Numbered from the stretch's first letter, positions 36,837-49,916 are shown. The stretch is 64,000 nt of DNA from Serinus canaria (GCF_022539315.1 NC_066326.1:15144601-15208600), one strand, 5' to 3'. Translations and numbers: made by a program. The notes: generated by a model from the letters alone, not told the origin.

Positions 36837-37486
36837 ACACAGAAGAACCCATCCAGAGCAGCTCTTCCAGCAAGTTCAGGCTGGTGGGGCTCTTGGTGGA
36901 GATGGTGGGTGAAGAACACCACGCAGAGGCAGCCCCAGGGCTCTGTGTGGCTGAGGCTGGTGGGAGAAGATGCCAGGAACAGGCCCAGGGTCCATGGGAT
37001 GGGAGCTGGGGTGAGCAGCAGGGTTTGTCCTGTCCCTCCTCGGGCAGCAGCTCCAGGAGGACATGGCCAGTGCTGCTCAGTAGGTCTGTGACCAGCTTCA
37101 CCCCCCAGAGCATTTCTCCCCCCAGCTCCTGCCAGCTCAGGCAGCACACTGTGCATGGTCCTGTCTGCAGCTCCCCAGGCAGAGCCAGAAATGCTCCAGC
37201 AGGCTGTGCCCTCTGTAAGCCCTCCCAGACAGCACATCCAGAGCTGGCTCTGCCTGGTCCTGCTCCACAGAGCTTTGCCCATGGCACTGGTGGTCCTGCT
37301 GGCAGCACCTCCCTGCTGGGGATTGCCTCACAGGGTGCTCCATTCCAGGGGCTTCCACAGGCACAGCCACCTGATAAAGTGCATTTTCTGCAAGGGAAGC
37401 ACAGGGCAGGCATTCAGCTCCAGGACAAATGGCCAGGTGATTTCAGAAATAAAAAACAGGAAAAAAAGAAAGGAAGGGAAGAGAAT
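36837..37486. other. GC-rich stretch beside the minisatellite
   Basis: This segment is GC-rich but CpG-poor and open in two minus-strand frames (280 and 300 codons including the repeat) and one plus-strand frame (230 codons). Translations are rich in Pro, Ser, Gly, Cys and Leu and match no family I know. Simultaneous openness on both strands points to base composition, not coding. A minus donor-like site GAG|GTGAGTC lies near 36407, left of the repeats. The plus-strand right end becomes A-rich and runs into an A13 tract at 37487-37499. Confidence 0.5.
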
Positions 37487-37499
37487 AAAAAAAAAAAAA
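37487..37499 (+). repeat. Poly-A tract (13 A)
   Basis: Thirteen A follow an A/G-rich run containing AATAAA-like strings. It could be the tail of a retroposed copy of the GC-rich stretch to its left, but no parent gene is recognisable. Confidence 0.7.
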
Positions 37500-37724
37500 T
37501 CTATTTATACATTAATAGTCCACAAGGCCTGGGTGACAGGACTGAGCTAGTTGGCAAGGCTGTGACAGGTATGTAAACATCCCTAATACAGAAAGGAACT
37601 TAAAAAAAATATAAAGGCTTTATCATCTATAGAGTCAAGTATTTATCTAGTACAAAATACATCTCCCCCCAAAATATAATGAATTCTGCCTGAACTGCAA
37701 GCTCCATGAGTAATCCTGACTGCC

Positions 37725-37762
37725 TCATGGTATATAAAAGTGATCATGGTATGTAAAAGTTT
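37725..37762 (+). repeat. 19-bp tandem duplication
   Basis: Two adjacent 19-bp units starting TCATGGTAT differ at three positions. It is a small local duplication, with TATATAAA in the first unit and TATGTAAA in the second. Confidence 0.7.
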
Positions 37763-39068
37763 TGATACTTGATGTCTTTTATAAACTTCAAAATGAATTC
37801 AGGGAACTTCTGCTAGTGAAGATGACACCATGTGATGTTACTCTGCTGAATCAGGTATTTCATGCTGTAACAAATCCCTTCCAGAGTCAGCTGTGTCTAA
37901 ATTGAAAAACAAAGGTGTAAAATCAAGAGCACACAGCCAGGTCTGTTAGGTACTACCCTATAAGTCCAGGGTGAAATATTAAGAAAACAGTAAATTGCCA
38001 GAGACTGGAAGTTAAAGAAGGAGGTAGCAGGGGCCAGGCACCAGATCCAGTGAGAGCTGCTGAAGGGGATTTGTTTGGGGGAGATATTGGACTCAATTCT
38101 ACAAAAAAGGCAGCCCAGAAGGTGTTCCAGTAGCATCTGTGATGGCAGTGAAGCAGTTAAGAGGAGCAGTGCTGAAAAACAAAGTTAATTCTGCTTCTAA
38201 ATCTGAGAGTTAAGGTGGTGTCTGTTTGCACAAGAGGTCTCTGAAGCATCTGTACCCACTTACTCCAGCTACTGCTTTATGAATCCTGCAATTTTCTCTC
38301 CACACGAGGCTGCAAACCTCTGTAATTCACTGCCTCTCCCTGCATGTGTGACTTCAGCAACTTCTCCTCTCTTGGAGTGAGGGATGGGCTTTGCCAGGGA
38401 AATTTGGCACAGAATTGCTTCTTCCAAACACAGGCACTTTCACACTCTGTTTTAAAGCAGTAATGGAGATGGTGGAGGGCCCAAATCATTTCAGGACTCT
38501 ACAAAATCAATATCTTGTGGCCACATTCCCACAGCTGCAGAGTCTGAGTGCACGTCCCTGGCCAATGCTGTCCTTTAACATGGGGCTGTTTGTCTGTTGT
38601 TTTAGGATCCCTGAGTCAATGAATCTTCCAGAAGGCTGTAATGATGAAACTTTTAAAAATGTAAACTCATTCAGTTTCAGTGCCCAGGACTGACAATAAC
38701 TTCCTTCCTCTGCCTATGGTTCTCACATAGCCTTTTATCTGACTCACTTAGCAAAGAACAGGGTGATTAAACACATCCTCTGCATCTCCACCACATCACA
38801 TCTCCCAGCTGAGATTACTCAGCCAGGCATTATCATGCTGCCCTGAGCAAGCAGTACTGCAAGGTATTTCACACTGTCAGGTTGCTTCTTTTTTTATCTA
38901 TAAAGTTTTATTGTTATGTAAATGGAGCATTTGTTTTCCCTTCCCTAACACATTTTCCTTCCTGCTCCCATTTAGCTGAGTGCTGCCAATTTTATTTGTG
39001 GCTGGTTTTAGAATGTTGAAATATCTGTCAGCAAAACTCCCTGCCACTGGTTTCAGGAATCATTATTT

Positions 39069-39152
39069 GGTCTGGTTGAAATGGTGGTGTTGGGTCACAG
39101 GTTGGACTCAGTGATCTCAGAGGTCTTTTCCAGCCTAATTGATTCTGTGAGG
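39069..39152 (+). mobile_element. CR1 LINE 3' tail
   Basis: The plus strand contains GGTCACAGGTTGGACTCAGT, then GATCTCAGAGGTCTTTTCC and AGCCTAATTGATTCTGTGAG, the conserved 3' end of avian CR1 including one copy of the terminal octamer. Only about 80 bp remain, so the insertion is severely 5'-truncated. It is the only plus-strand CR1 in the window. Confidence 0.88.
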
Positions 39153-42100
39153 TTTCAATCAGTGCTGTTCTCTGCCTTCCCAAGGTTCCAGGTAAATCCT
39201 GTACATTTACAGAAGCTTCTGGGGTCTTTGATAGTGTCCTACACTAAAACACAGCCAGCTGGTGGCAATTAGACCTGACAATAATTACTGGAGCTGAGTG
39301 AAATGGGAAGATTTGACAGAGATTTGTTACCACTTCCTCTGTTTGTCACAGCAAAGCAGCACGAGTGGCAGTGCCCTCCTGCCAGGAATTAGCTCTTTCA
39401 CTTGGTTTTGTGGCTGGCTGAGCCCCAGAGCTGCAGAGGGCTCCCCAACAGGATGGATCCCCACAGGAGCAGTTCCAGATGTGTTAACACAGCTGTTTGC
39501 AAGTGCTGGAGCTCTGGAAGTGCTCCACAGCAGGGAAAACTGGAATTCAGATTCTTCTCATGTGTAGCCTCACCATGGCTCTCCCAGTCACCAGCAGGGC
39601 TAATCTGAGTGTCCTAATTTCAGGTGGAAAGGTAAGAACAGGTTCAAATCATGATCTATTGTCAGCTGAAACACAGCTTTGAGGCAACTGCTCAATGATT
39701 GATTAAAATTCAAAAACTGAAGCTGTGGCCAGACCCTTTCCCTTTACAGGAGTGATTCTGTCAGGGGTTAAACAAACCTGCTGGAAAAGGAAATAACTGC
39801 AGATTTTCATCTCTTCTGCGGCTACTCAGTGGTTTACTGGAGCTGTCCACTGCCCAGACACAAACAAGAGGCTTTGGTTCATATTCTCCCCAATGACTTT
39901 TCTCTCCCAGGCCCAAGATTTGTTAATCCTGTGTTGCTCAACTCATGTGAGATCTGCAGGGGCTGCTGAGAATCTCTGCAGCTCATTCTCCTCCCAAATC
40001 AGGTAAAGCTTTCCAAGCTTGAGCAGCTTTCAAAATTCATCTCAGGTCTGGCTGAACACAACGTGCCACATTTTCATTCTGACACCAGTGGGTGCCAGGC
40101 CCTGCTACACCATCAGATAAAATAGCTTTTCTGAGCAGAGCTTCACTCTGCATTCCACAGGTGGAGACCCAAGCTGATTGTTACAGTGCAAATAATTAAG
40201 TCAAGAGTCTAGAGGGGTGCCTCTGTTGGATTTTGCACAGCTCCAGCAGCCCCTGGTGTTTAATGTTTTCACTGTCATCACCCAAAAGAACTTGAGCTGC
40301 AAATTGCAGCTAATGCAACGCAAATGCAGAGAATGTGCATGGATCATCCCTCATGTTGGTAAGCAAATATAGACTGCAGGGACTTCTGTAACCTTGGGCA
40401 AAAAATGAAATGCTGCACCTGCCTTTGAGAAGGCCTTGTTGGCAATGGCCATGGTCCAACTCAGCAATCTGAACTGGGCACTCTCCATGTGTGGGAAAGA
40501 GCAAAACTCCCTTTTGTGAGAAGCTCTTCCATAAATCCTCTTCCATCCCATCCTCTGGGAAGGGAGTACTCTAAGACAATTTGCTTACACTGCTCTGTCA
40601 GCAAGACTCTCTGTGTGGTTATGGAAATTTCAACTTTCAATCAATAAAACAGGAGTAGGACCTGCTTATCTTTGGAGAAAGAGCTAAAAAGCAAATCTGT
40701 ACTGGACTCAACTAAAAAAGGTATTTGTGTTGGATCTCATGTAAATGCCAGAAGCAACAACAAATGGGCACAGAAATACAGGAGGTGAGCATTTTCATAA
40801 TTTCTTAAACTATTTCTAATACACTGATACTTTTGTTGGCAGCTTCTCTAACTGGCTGAGAAAAAAGATGACAAACCTCCACAGTGACAGCTGAGACACC
40901 AGTGTTGGCACAGTTTGGCTGAGGAAGCTTGCAAGAATTCATCATGCATCTAACACAGGGTCTGCAATCCTTCCTGTGCATGTCAGGAAATTCTCTGGGG
41001 CTTTCTCCCAGCACAGCTCACCTGTGCAGCCACAAAACTCAGCAAGCAGTGACTCAAACTGGCACCACTTCTAGAGAGAAAGATGTGTCTACTGAAAAGG
41101 CAATCAGATAATCAGTGTGAAAACTACTCCTGCAAGACTTTCAATCAATTATATCTACCCTTTTCCTCTAATCATGCTGGCCTTTATTTAAAACTCTTTC
41201 TCCCCAGAATGCACAGCTTCCACACAAGATAAATACTCACCTTTCCCTGTATCCACCTTCCAAAATGCACTACACTGATTAACAATGGGCCCTTTGCCCC
41301 TCTAACCATGCAAAAAAACAATTTTATAGTAGCTTTAAGCCTTAAAGATAAGTTTTGGAAAAAAACCGGAGGGTTTACACCAAATTCTGCAGAAAAACTC
41401 TCTGTATATTTAGTGCTACCCCTTGAACAGATCATCCAAACTTGAAATTGCAGGAAATGGAGCATCTGCTCAGCCTGGAAAGGAGCAGCCACATTCTTGG
41501 AGGGCTCAGCCTCCTGCATGGTGGGACTTGTATCAGCTTTGCTTGGGTTCACTGATGAGCTCCAGTCAGGCAGGTCCCACCAGTGGTGGTTACTGTTTTG
41601 ATCCTGTCTCAAGGCTGGTTGAGATTTTTTAAACAAGAAAACAGTGAGGAGGACACATTTATATGCAAATACCTGCATCCTTACATACATTTACATGTTT
41701 GTACAAAAGCAGTTGTTTCCTGCATGAAATCAAAGTCTTGTAAACAGATATTGAATATTATCATATGGAGAAATGCTTCAAAGGAAGGCTTAAAAACACA
41801 GCTGATCTCAGTTGAAATTTATATTCAACCCCTAAGAGATGTTATTTTTCAGGTGGTGCTGAAAAAGAAATTCCATCTCCTTTAAACAAAAGGTTTAAGC
41901 CACTCCTCATCAGAAAACCTGCACTACAAACCATTCAGCCTGAGTATTGTTAAACCCAAGCACTTTCATTTTGACCCTCTGGTAGGTGATTCCTGTGGAT
42001 TAATGGCCCCCAGAAATGAAAGAGTGCCATACAGGTCTGCAGGGAGCTGATGCTCCATATGTACTTTTTTCCCTCTCCTCTGTAGCCCTCTCTGCTTTGA

Positions 42101-42615
42101 ACATGGTTTTTGTTATTGCTCTGTGAGCCTTTGGCACCAAAGCATTGTTGCACACTTGTTCTCTGAGCTTGGCCACGCTGATCACATTAAACTTCTGACA
42201 ATTTCCAGAGTGTTTGGACTCATTTGGTTTATCCATTTCTGCTGCCCAACAAAGGAACTGACACGAATGAATCAATTTTTAAAACAAATAGGACTTGGCA
42301 GCAGAGACCCAGATTTTTGTGAATGGCAAAAGGTGCCTAATTAAGAGCTCTAGGGATGATGAGCCTTTCATTTCTCTAATGAAAAGGAGCTCTGTAGCTC
42401 ACAAGTGTTATCCAGCTCCAGCAGAATGGATCTCTTCTCCAGGGAGAAAAAGACAATTAATTTTTCATTTTCACTTAGTTACTGTTACTCACTTTGCCTC
42501 CTGTGTGAAACTTGGGTCAAGGCTTTCAGGTGACAATAATTTCCAAATGCTGGAACGGATGTTTTCAATTTCCAGGTAGCACAGAGTGACATTTTTAAAA
42601 TAAAATTTGCTCACC

Positions 42616-42629
42616 ATGCCCCCTACTGA
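42616..42629 (-). promoter_or_regulatory. CTCF-like motif
   Basis: The minus strand reads TCAGTAGGGGGCAT, 12 of 14 matches to the CTCF core, including an uninterrupted AGTAGGGGGC. It points left. Confidence 0.35.
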
Positions 42630-44649
42630 CTTGCCTTAAATACCTGGTATTTTTCTCAAAAAAAGGCAAAATATCCCAGTTCCTTACTGTGTGTGTTCCA
42701 CTCATAATGGCAACACCAGGGCTGGATATGAATAAACCTGATTAGCCAAGCACACTGGTTTCCCTACTCCCTTCCATAATAAAAATATACAGAACATAAA
42801 ATAAAAAGTTAATAGGCAGGGTTGCATCAACTCCAGCACTATGAGGAAACCAGCAAGGAGGTGGCTCCAGCCAACAACAAAGCTTGCTCTGAGCACTGCT
42901 GCTCACTGAATGTCCCCCAGGGGGAAAGGACAGGGTATTTCCACATTTGATTACTCCTTGTAGGATTAAACTGGGCTTGCTTAATCCTCACCCATAGTGT
43001 GCCTCGTGTGTCTGCCTACAAAGTCCATTTTAGTCATTCAGTGGATGCTGAAACAGAAGAAAGAGCTCTTAAAGCAGCAGATTTTACTTGGTTTGCTTTG
43101 TGGGGTTTTGTTTTGTTGTGTTTTTCATGTGAAGAATCTAGCCCCTGTGTAATCTGGGGAGGGCTTGGGGCTGCTCTGGCTCCCAGTCCCAGTCCTGCAG
43201 CTCCTGAGTTTGGGGGGGCTCGGGGCAGGCACCAGGAGAAGCCAAACTGCTGAGCTCCCTCTCTTTGCAGTCCTTAAACTTCAAACTTTCTGGAAATTGC
43301 AATAACACCAGCATCCAAATCCAGCTCCTGGTCTGCAGAAAGGATTTTATTGTGCTGTTGCTTGAGCAGCAGAACCCTGGGGGCAATATTATTTACAGTT
43401 TCTGGATGGGGCTGCACTGCTGTTTGGCCCAAGAGAGCACTTGGATGTGCCTTCCTCAAGTTACTCACCCCCCTTTCCAGGGGGTGCTCTTTAACCCTCC
43501 CTCAGTCCCTGGCACACTCTGCCCTCTCACTTCTTTTGCTCTGAAATGAGATTAGTGCATGACAGCAGGACCCCCCTTGTGTCCTGGGGGTTCCCTGGGA
43601 TCAGTGAGGTGCCTCTGGCACTGCTTCCCCAGGAACAGCCCTGCAGGAACCCACAGCAGCACCTCCAGCATGGCTGCACCCAGCCCAAACCAGATGTGGC
43701 CCAGGAAACCAAGGAGATGCTTTTATTCCTCAGAAAAGCCATGATTTAGTGACAATCTGGGACAAGTCCCAGATCTTTAGCAACAGCTGGGTTTGACCTG
43801 CCTACAGGGAAAGGACCTGGCTCTGGTGTGGAGTAAATCCCTGTGAAAAAGCATCCCAAAGTGCCTGGTGTCCAGCAGGCAGCCTCAGGCTGGGGACAAA
43901 CAGGAATATTTGTGTTCTGTGGACATATCAGTCCCTGCAGGTGATAACTCTGGGCATTTTGTTCACTGCAGCCATAGAAAAGATGCAAAACCCCCACCTA
44001 CACCTCCACAGGCAGCAGGGCACCTGGCATGGTCAGCACAGCCCATGTTTGTGCCTTCAGTCTCACCTCAGTCATGACCCAGGAGAGAAACATCTCAATT
44101 GTGCCTAAAACACTGAGAAGCAAAGGATAAAAGCAAGTGGGAGAAAAAAGCATTTCTGCTCTATTCAGGCAGCAAAGGGGCTGCTGAGGCTGCAAAGGCA
44201 CCCAAGTCTGAGCACAGTGCTGGGTGCTCTGCACCCAAACAGGAGCAGGATGGCAACTTCAGAACAGCAATGCTCTCATCCCAGAGCCCAGGTCATGGAA
44301 AACAGAGCATGGCTCAGTACCCACCTACTTAGAAACTATTAGAGGTAATGAACTTACACAAAGCATCTTGCTTTTCCTGGCAAACAAAAAGGAAAGTCAT
44401 TTTAACTAAAGTGGCTTAAGTGAAACACGAGGAGCTGCTGCCAGCAATCCAATTCAGGACTTTGCTTTTTTCTTTTAGTTCATCACCTTTGAATGTACCC
44501 ACTCCCTGAGCACAACAAAAGCTCAGTGGGCAGAGTTTCTCTTTCTTCCCATTTTCTCCAAGATAAAAATGGTCAGATGGGTGGAAATTTTATAAAAAGG
44601 AAGAGGACAGGTTTGCTTACTCATCTAGATACTCTCCAAGCTGAGCTAT

Positions 44650-44664
44650 CACACACACACACAC
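44650..44664 (+). repeat. (CA)n microsatellite
   Basis: A 15-bp perfect CA run, short enough to be stable. Confidence 0.85.
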
Positions 44665-44812
44665 CATTGTTACTGAAGATAAAAGACAAAGGAACCTCCC
44701 TATAATTCCACTCAGCATAAAAGTTTGTACTTAATTGGATAGAAATAGTGACAAATTAACTATATGGCCCTAAAATAATCACAAAGGTTAAGAATTTGCC
44801 ATTTTGTGAGCT

Positions 44813-44890
44813 CAGAATAGAATCACAGAATGATTTGGGTTGGAATGGGCCTCTGCCAGGGGCAGGGATCCCACCCACAGCATCTGCTTG
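44813..44890 (-). mobile_element. CR1 LINE 3' tail with internal deletion
   Basis: On the plus strand CAGAATAGAATCACAGAATG is the reverse complement of the CR1 terminal octamer array, followed by TTTGGGTTGGAATGGGCC and then TGCCAGGGGCAGGGATCCCA. In typical copies a block ending in the GTCCAACCCC motif separates the last two parts; here it is missing, so about 35 bp have been deleted. The octamer tail marks the intact 3' end on the minus strand. Confidence 0.88.
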
Positions 44891-45201
44891 GACTGAGGGT
44901 AAATAGAACACACATCTGTATTTCTAAAGCACAGCCTGACAGCTCATGTTCCAAACCTTCCAGAAAAGGCTAATTTTGAGGATCTCAGTAAATATGTACA
45001 CTGTTAGGAATTTATTAGCAAGAAATAAACCAACCTGACTCTGCAGCCCAGGAATCCATTTCTTTCATGTCTTGGCTCCGAAACGTGGTCTGCAAAATAA
45101 AAACTATAGCCAGATTTTCATCTATAAATGTAAATATTTGCACTTTTAAGTAGTGATTTGGAATTTTTGTAAAAGCCTCCAAAGTAAAAAAGCTGGCAAT
45201 T

Positions 45202-45231
45202 ATTTTAAATAGTTATATTTTAAATAGTTAT
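45202..45231 (+). repeat. Perfect 15-bp tandem duplication
   Basis: Two adjacent identical copies of ATTTTAAATAGTTAT in an AT-rich block. Perfect identity suggests a recent slippage event, or constraint. Confidence 0.85.
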
Positions 45232-47276
45232 TTTAATATTATATAAACTCCTCATGCTGCTCCCAGAATACCAAAAGCAAACTCAATTTGAAGTCCATCT
45301 TGAAAAATTTCAAAGTGGATTAAATGCTAAAAAATGAAAACTTGAAAAGCTTGATTGTGCTGAAGAGGATTCTACTTGAGAGCAAGTAAAGGAATGGTAC
45401 ATGGGGAAAATGAGGAGCAGCCTCAACTTCCTCCTTTCAGGTTTCAGTGTAAGGATTTATCTCCACTTGTGCTGTCTGGAAGTATTGATAGGACCTGCCA
45501 GTTTTTCAGATCTGATGTTGGTTAATCCCTGCTCTAACACAGAACAGACATTTTTGCATGTTTTGGCAAACAGGTGACTCACATTTCAGTACTGATGACT
45601 CAATTCATGGCTTCTCAGGCTGATTTAAATTGAAATCCCCAAGTTCTGGTTTGATTTTCAAAGGATTTTTTCAAAACTAAAGTCCAGAGGTTGTAAGCCA
45701 ACACCATTTTTCAAACCATACAAATCCCCCAGACCTTTTCTCCTTTAATTCCTGTGCATTCTGCCATCAAGCAACCTCCTCCAAGGAACTTTATGGAGTG
45801 TCCTGGAACTTTTGAGCCTGAGGAGTTCTGGGTGCATTCTGTGAACAATACACAGCAAGGTCTCTGAAGGAACCAGAACCTTTTCAACTCTGGAAAAAAT
45901 GAGCTTTAAAAAAGCAAAAGAAATCCCACAGCTCATAGGTCATATAAGCAGGGACCAGCAGATGCTCCCAGAAAAAACTAAAAATGACAAAATGAAAAAT
46001 AAAAACAATGAGTGCAAAAAGAAACCCCAAACAACCTATTTGGTTTTCTCCAATACCTCAGTGTTTACTTTAGGCTCAGCAGGAGTCTTGAGCCAAAATT
46101 AGAAGAGAAACCTCTTAGTACTTTTCAGCTTAAGCAGGTTACCTTTTCCTTCTTTTTTCCCCCCACACAGTCATTCATGGATTTAAGACCACAAAAAGCT
46201 CTCAAAAGGCTGCAGAGTAATGGTTGCTATTTATTTTCTTCTAACTGAAACTAAGGACTATGACCTTGCCTCCAAGGGCAGCATTTTCTTTGGTTTTATA
46301 CCCACACCCATTTGAACAATTGGCTTTCCAAACAATATTTCCCTGAGTAATGCTAGAGTAAAATAAATGAATGTTAAGCACTTGGCAGTGTTTCATTTTC
46401 TCCCTGGGCTGCAGACATTGCTCACACAGGGGCTGCTCCAGATCTCCAGCTCTGAGCCTGCCTGTCCCCTCTTACCCCTGACAGATAGCACATCCCCTGT
46501 GTTTACTCTCCCAGGGAAAAACTTTGTGCAGAGCCATCATTCTGGGGATATAGCTGTGTGCCAATGATTCACAAGCTCTGTGTTCTGTGTGGGTGCTGTG
46601 ATGGTACAAAGGAGTTGTACTGCTCTGTTTGTTCTGTGCAGACCTTTCATTACAGGCCCCCTTATACATGGGCCACTCAGAATCTCATTTCCTGAGTGAA
46701 TAAAATCCAGGATTCTTCATCTCCCCAGACCTTTCTTTAAGATATTTGCAGACTGTGACATTCAGCCTCACATTGGAAATTGGGCATCCAGAGGGTCTGA
46801 GCATCTCCTGTCTGTGGCTCAGGAGGTTGTGACACAGAACTGCCTTTCATCTCTCTCCTTTATTTCACTATGCAGAAGGAGGAACTGCTCTCAAAATGGA
46901 AAGCAAAAGTGCTTTTCCTTTTATTCTTTTCCCAGGCATGGTTGCACACATACACAGAGGGGTGCAGGCAGCCCAGAGCAGCAGCTGGAATTTCCCCCTG
47001 AACACATCCAGGCAGGGATTGAGGAAGCAGAAGATTGTCAAGGGAAACAAATATTTTGGACATTTTTAAAGCTGTTCCTCATTCTGCAGAGTCCTTAGTT
47101 GCTCCTTGTACTTCTGTCCTGCTGTGTCAGAACATAAAGCTTCCTCCAGCTCTCACCAAAACTTCAGCATCTTTATCAAAACCCAAACTTCCAATCCAAG
47201 GCTTTTTCCTTTTCTTGGGAGCTGTCATTTGTCATGAAAAGCAGAAAGCATCCACCAAAGTCTGCAGTTCTGGAGG

Positions 47277-47554
47277 TGTAGAGGTGATCTTGTCCCCCAA
47301 TGAGTTACAGCTGTTTCAGTTGCTGAAGACTGGAGGTGGGCCTGATCTAAACAGGCCACACCTGTAATCAATAAGAACTAGTGCTATATAAGAGTAAGGA
47401 AAGAGGAGTGAGGAGAGTCGGATTACTGTCAGGACCTGGAACAGTCAGTGTGTAGAGGAGCTGCCTGTGAGGAACATCAAGAAGGTAAGAAACTCTGACA
47501 ATAGAAAATCCTTGTGTTATGGTGATGCTAGAACCTATGATAGCTAAGACAACA
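47277..47554 (+). mobile_element. Solo LTR, copy 2 of a two-copy family
   Basis: The same 278-bp TG...CA unit as at 19907-20184, in the same orientation 27.4 kb away. By eye there are about 21 substitutions and two 1-bp indels, so about 92% identity. The flanks TGGAGG and TGTAGG match at five of six positions, an independent 6-bp target duplication. It therefore inserted separately and did not arise by segmental duplication. TATATAAG is at 47385-47392 and the donor AAG|GTAAGA at 47484/47485, both unchanged. The two copies are not the two ends of one provirus, since each has its own flanking duplication and no viral genes lie between them. Confidence 0.75.
47385..47392 (+). promoter_or_regulatory. 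LTR TATA box
   Basis: TATATAAG at the same offset as in the first copy, inside the invariant block, with CACACCTG upstream as a possible E-box. Confidence 0.6.
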
Positions 47555-49916
47555 TGTAGGAGTTCCCTTTCCCAGTGGAAAGAGCAGGTTTGAGCTGATT
47601 TCAAGCAATGCTTTTCCCTTGGCAGGGATCTGATATGCTTACAGTGCTTGGGCTGGTTTTCTGTCAATAGGAAGAGATGGGAAAATGTTGTTCAAGGCCA
47701 TAGTCATCTTTTTCTGGGTAGAATTTCCAGCACTACAGCCCCCTTCTGAGTGCTCATCTCTTTAATGGATGTGCAGGGCTGCCCCATATCTGTTCAGCAC
47801 AGTCCAATCTCTCCAATCTGGGAAAGCAGTCAATTTTATGGTAAAATACAGAAGTGCAAAGATCTGAGGTTATGACATTTTGTGCCTGTTCTTGCTCCAC
47901 TACTGACAGACTGAAACAGCAAAGGCAAAAAACTTTCTTTACAGATCAGCTATCCTACAAATCAGGTGAGGCATCTACCTACAAAGCCCAGCAACACCAG
48001 TCTCCAAGTGCATCTTGGGAATGAAGAAATGGGGTATTTTTCTCCTTTTTGTGCTCTCTTTGTCTTCCAAGATGCAAAGGAGCTCTCCAGATCTTGCTTC
48101 TGGCACTGTAACCAGAAAGGAATGGATGAACAGAGCAGGAAACACCCCAAACACAACCCCACTTCCACAAGCTTGGCAGCCCAGAGAGAATCTACAGAGA
48201 CAATCTCATGCCTTGGTGCAGTGATTAACCTTTGACAATTAGTAGCAAACGTCATTAAAAATGGGTTTATTCTTTAAGAACAGCAAAGAAGGGCAGTGCC
48301 AGCTCCTGCCCCAGGAGGTTGGGCTGTGGATGCTCCCCAGTGTCCAGGGCTGGCTGCTGTGGCCTCACTGCTTCTCCCACCTTTGCAGGGACAGCAAACC
48401 TTTCAGAAAACTGCCTCTCCCTCAGCTCTGGGTTTGCTCAGCTCCTGCTGCAGCAGAATACAGCCCCAACCCCAGACACCAGCACAGAGTGGAGATACAA
48501 ACAGAACTTAGAGTCTTAGCAGGGCTCACCAGGATTCATATTTCTACTGCAGGAAGAATTATGGACTACATTTTGTACAGCAGTTAATATAAGAATGCAG
48601 TTCTGAATAACCTGATTTTGTATTTAAATAAACCAGCATTCTTCCCTGCCAGTGATTCCTTCTTCTCCAATATAATGTAAATAACACTTTGTACATTGCA
48701 TTTTTATGGTCTCTCTGATTGTATCTTACACTTCCCTTCAACAGCAAAAATTATTCATAAATAATAATACATTTGCCCAGTAGAAGGAGAACATTTAGAT
48801 TATTTTTTCCTCCACTCTTTCACACACCTTTACATTGTGTGACAATTACCCATTCACTGGACTCCTGCTGCTGGAACAATTTTGTTTTTATTTCCTTGCA
48901 CCTCTCATGCTCAGAGAGAAAGAAACCCAGTGCAAAGCACAGACATCTGTGAAATCACCTCTGCCAGTGGGCAGTAAGGACAAGAGCCCTGTGAGAGGGA
49001 ACTGTGCCAAGAGAGGCTCCTTCCCAGGAAATGCTGAATGCACAGAGCAGCACCATTCCAGAAATTCCTTTCCTGGCATTTCCACACAGCAACTTTCTCC
49101 TGTTCATGGGCCATTATTGGGAATAATTATGAAACCTGAGGCAACTCTGAGCAGATCACTCCAGGAAGGATTCTCTATCCCTGATATTCTATAAATGATC
49201 CCATTTATAAGGACTGTGACAAGAAATGTTCAGAGACAGATGTCACACAGGGGCCTTGAGTGTGGCAACATCAGGAAACATCAGGTGGCAGCTTCAGCAC
49301 ATCTAATTCTGTGTGAGCCAACATCTTACAGTTGCACACAATTTTTTGTGCTAAAAAGCCATAAAATGAACACAAACTGTGCTGTGAGTCCCCACCCCAG
49401 TAATCATTAAATTTTTTTAAATGCTCTAACAGCAATATTAAGTGATCACACATTTTCCTACCAGTGTACATAATGTTTTAAGAAAGTGTTATATTAGAGC
49501 ATGATAATAAATAAACTGTGCTGAAAGCTCCTCTGATCACTGCACAGAAATCCTTGCATGGATGCAAAAAAAAAAAAAAAATCAGATTTGAAAGCCAAAG
49601 CTTGACTGCTGCAGGGAGGAGTGGAGAAGTCTATAAGAATTCATAACAGAGACATGTGGGAGGCTCCAGGGCAGCCCAGCCTCCCAGGCAGGATGGACAA
49701 ATGGAATTTACCTGGCACTGGGACACGTGGTGACCTTACAAAACACTTTGCTGACTCTTGGTGAGCCTCAAGTGACCAGTGCTCAGAGAGCTGGGTCCCA
49801 TCTAAGTGGTGGGACCCTGACAGCAAGAGCCAAACCCTCAAGACAAAGAGTTTTCCTTCCTCTCCATCTCTTGCTGCAGCACTTCTGCTCCAGCAGAAGA
49901 AAGCTGAAAATAATTT

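Larger units (their letters stand above)
37500..47276. other. Non-coding stretch with two CR1 tails
   Basis: No supported gene. It contains a 19-bp tandem duplication at 37725-37762, CR1 tails at 39069-39152 and 44813-44890, a CTCF-like site at 42616-42629, a (CA)n run at 44650-44664 and a perfect 15-bp tandem duplication at 45202-45231. GC-rich patches at 43140-43260 and 43560-43700 give short open frames on both strands. The rest shows nothing I can name. Confidence 0.6.

Noticed and set aside
40380..40430. A MIR-like SINE core (CTGTAACCTTGGGCAA)
   Set aside because: Only about 15 bp resemble the core, with no flanking support.
19907..47554. The two 278-bp repeats as the paired LTRs of a single provirus
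   Set aside because: Each copy has its own 6-bp flanking duplication, they differ by about 8%, and the 27 kb between them has no viral genes.
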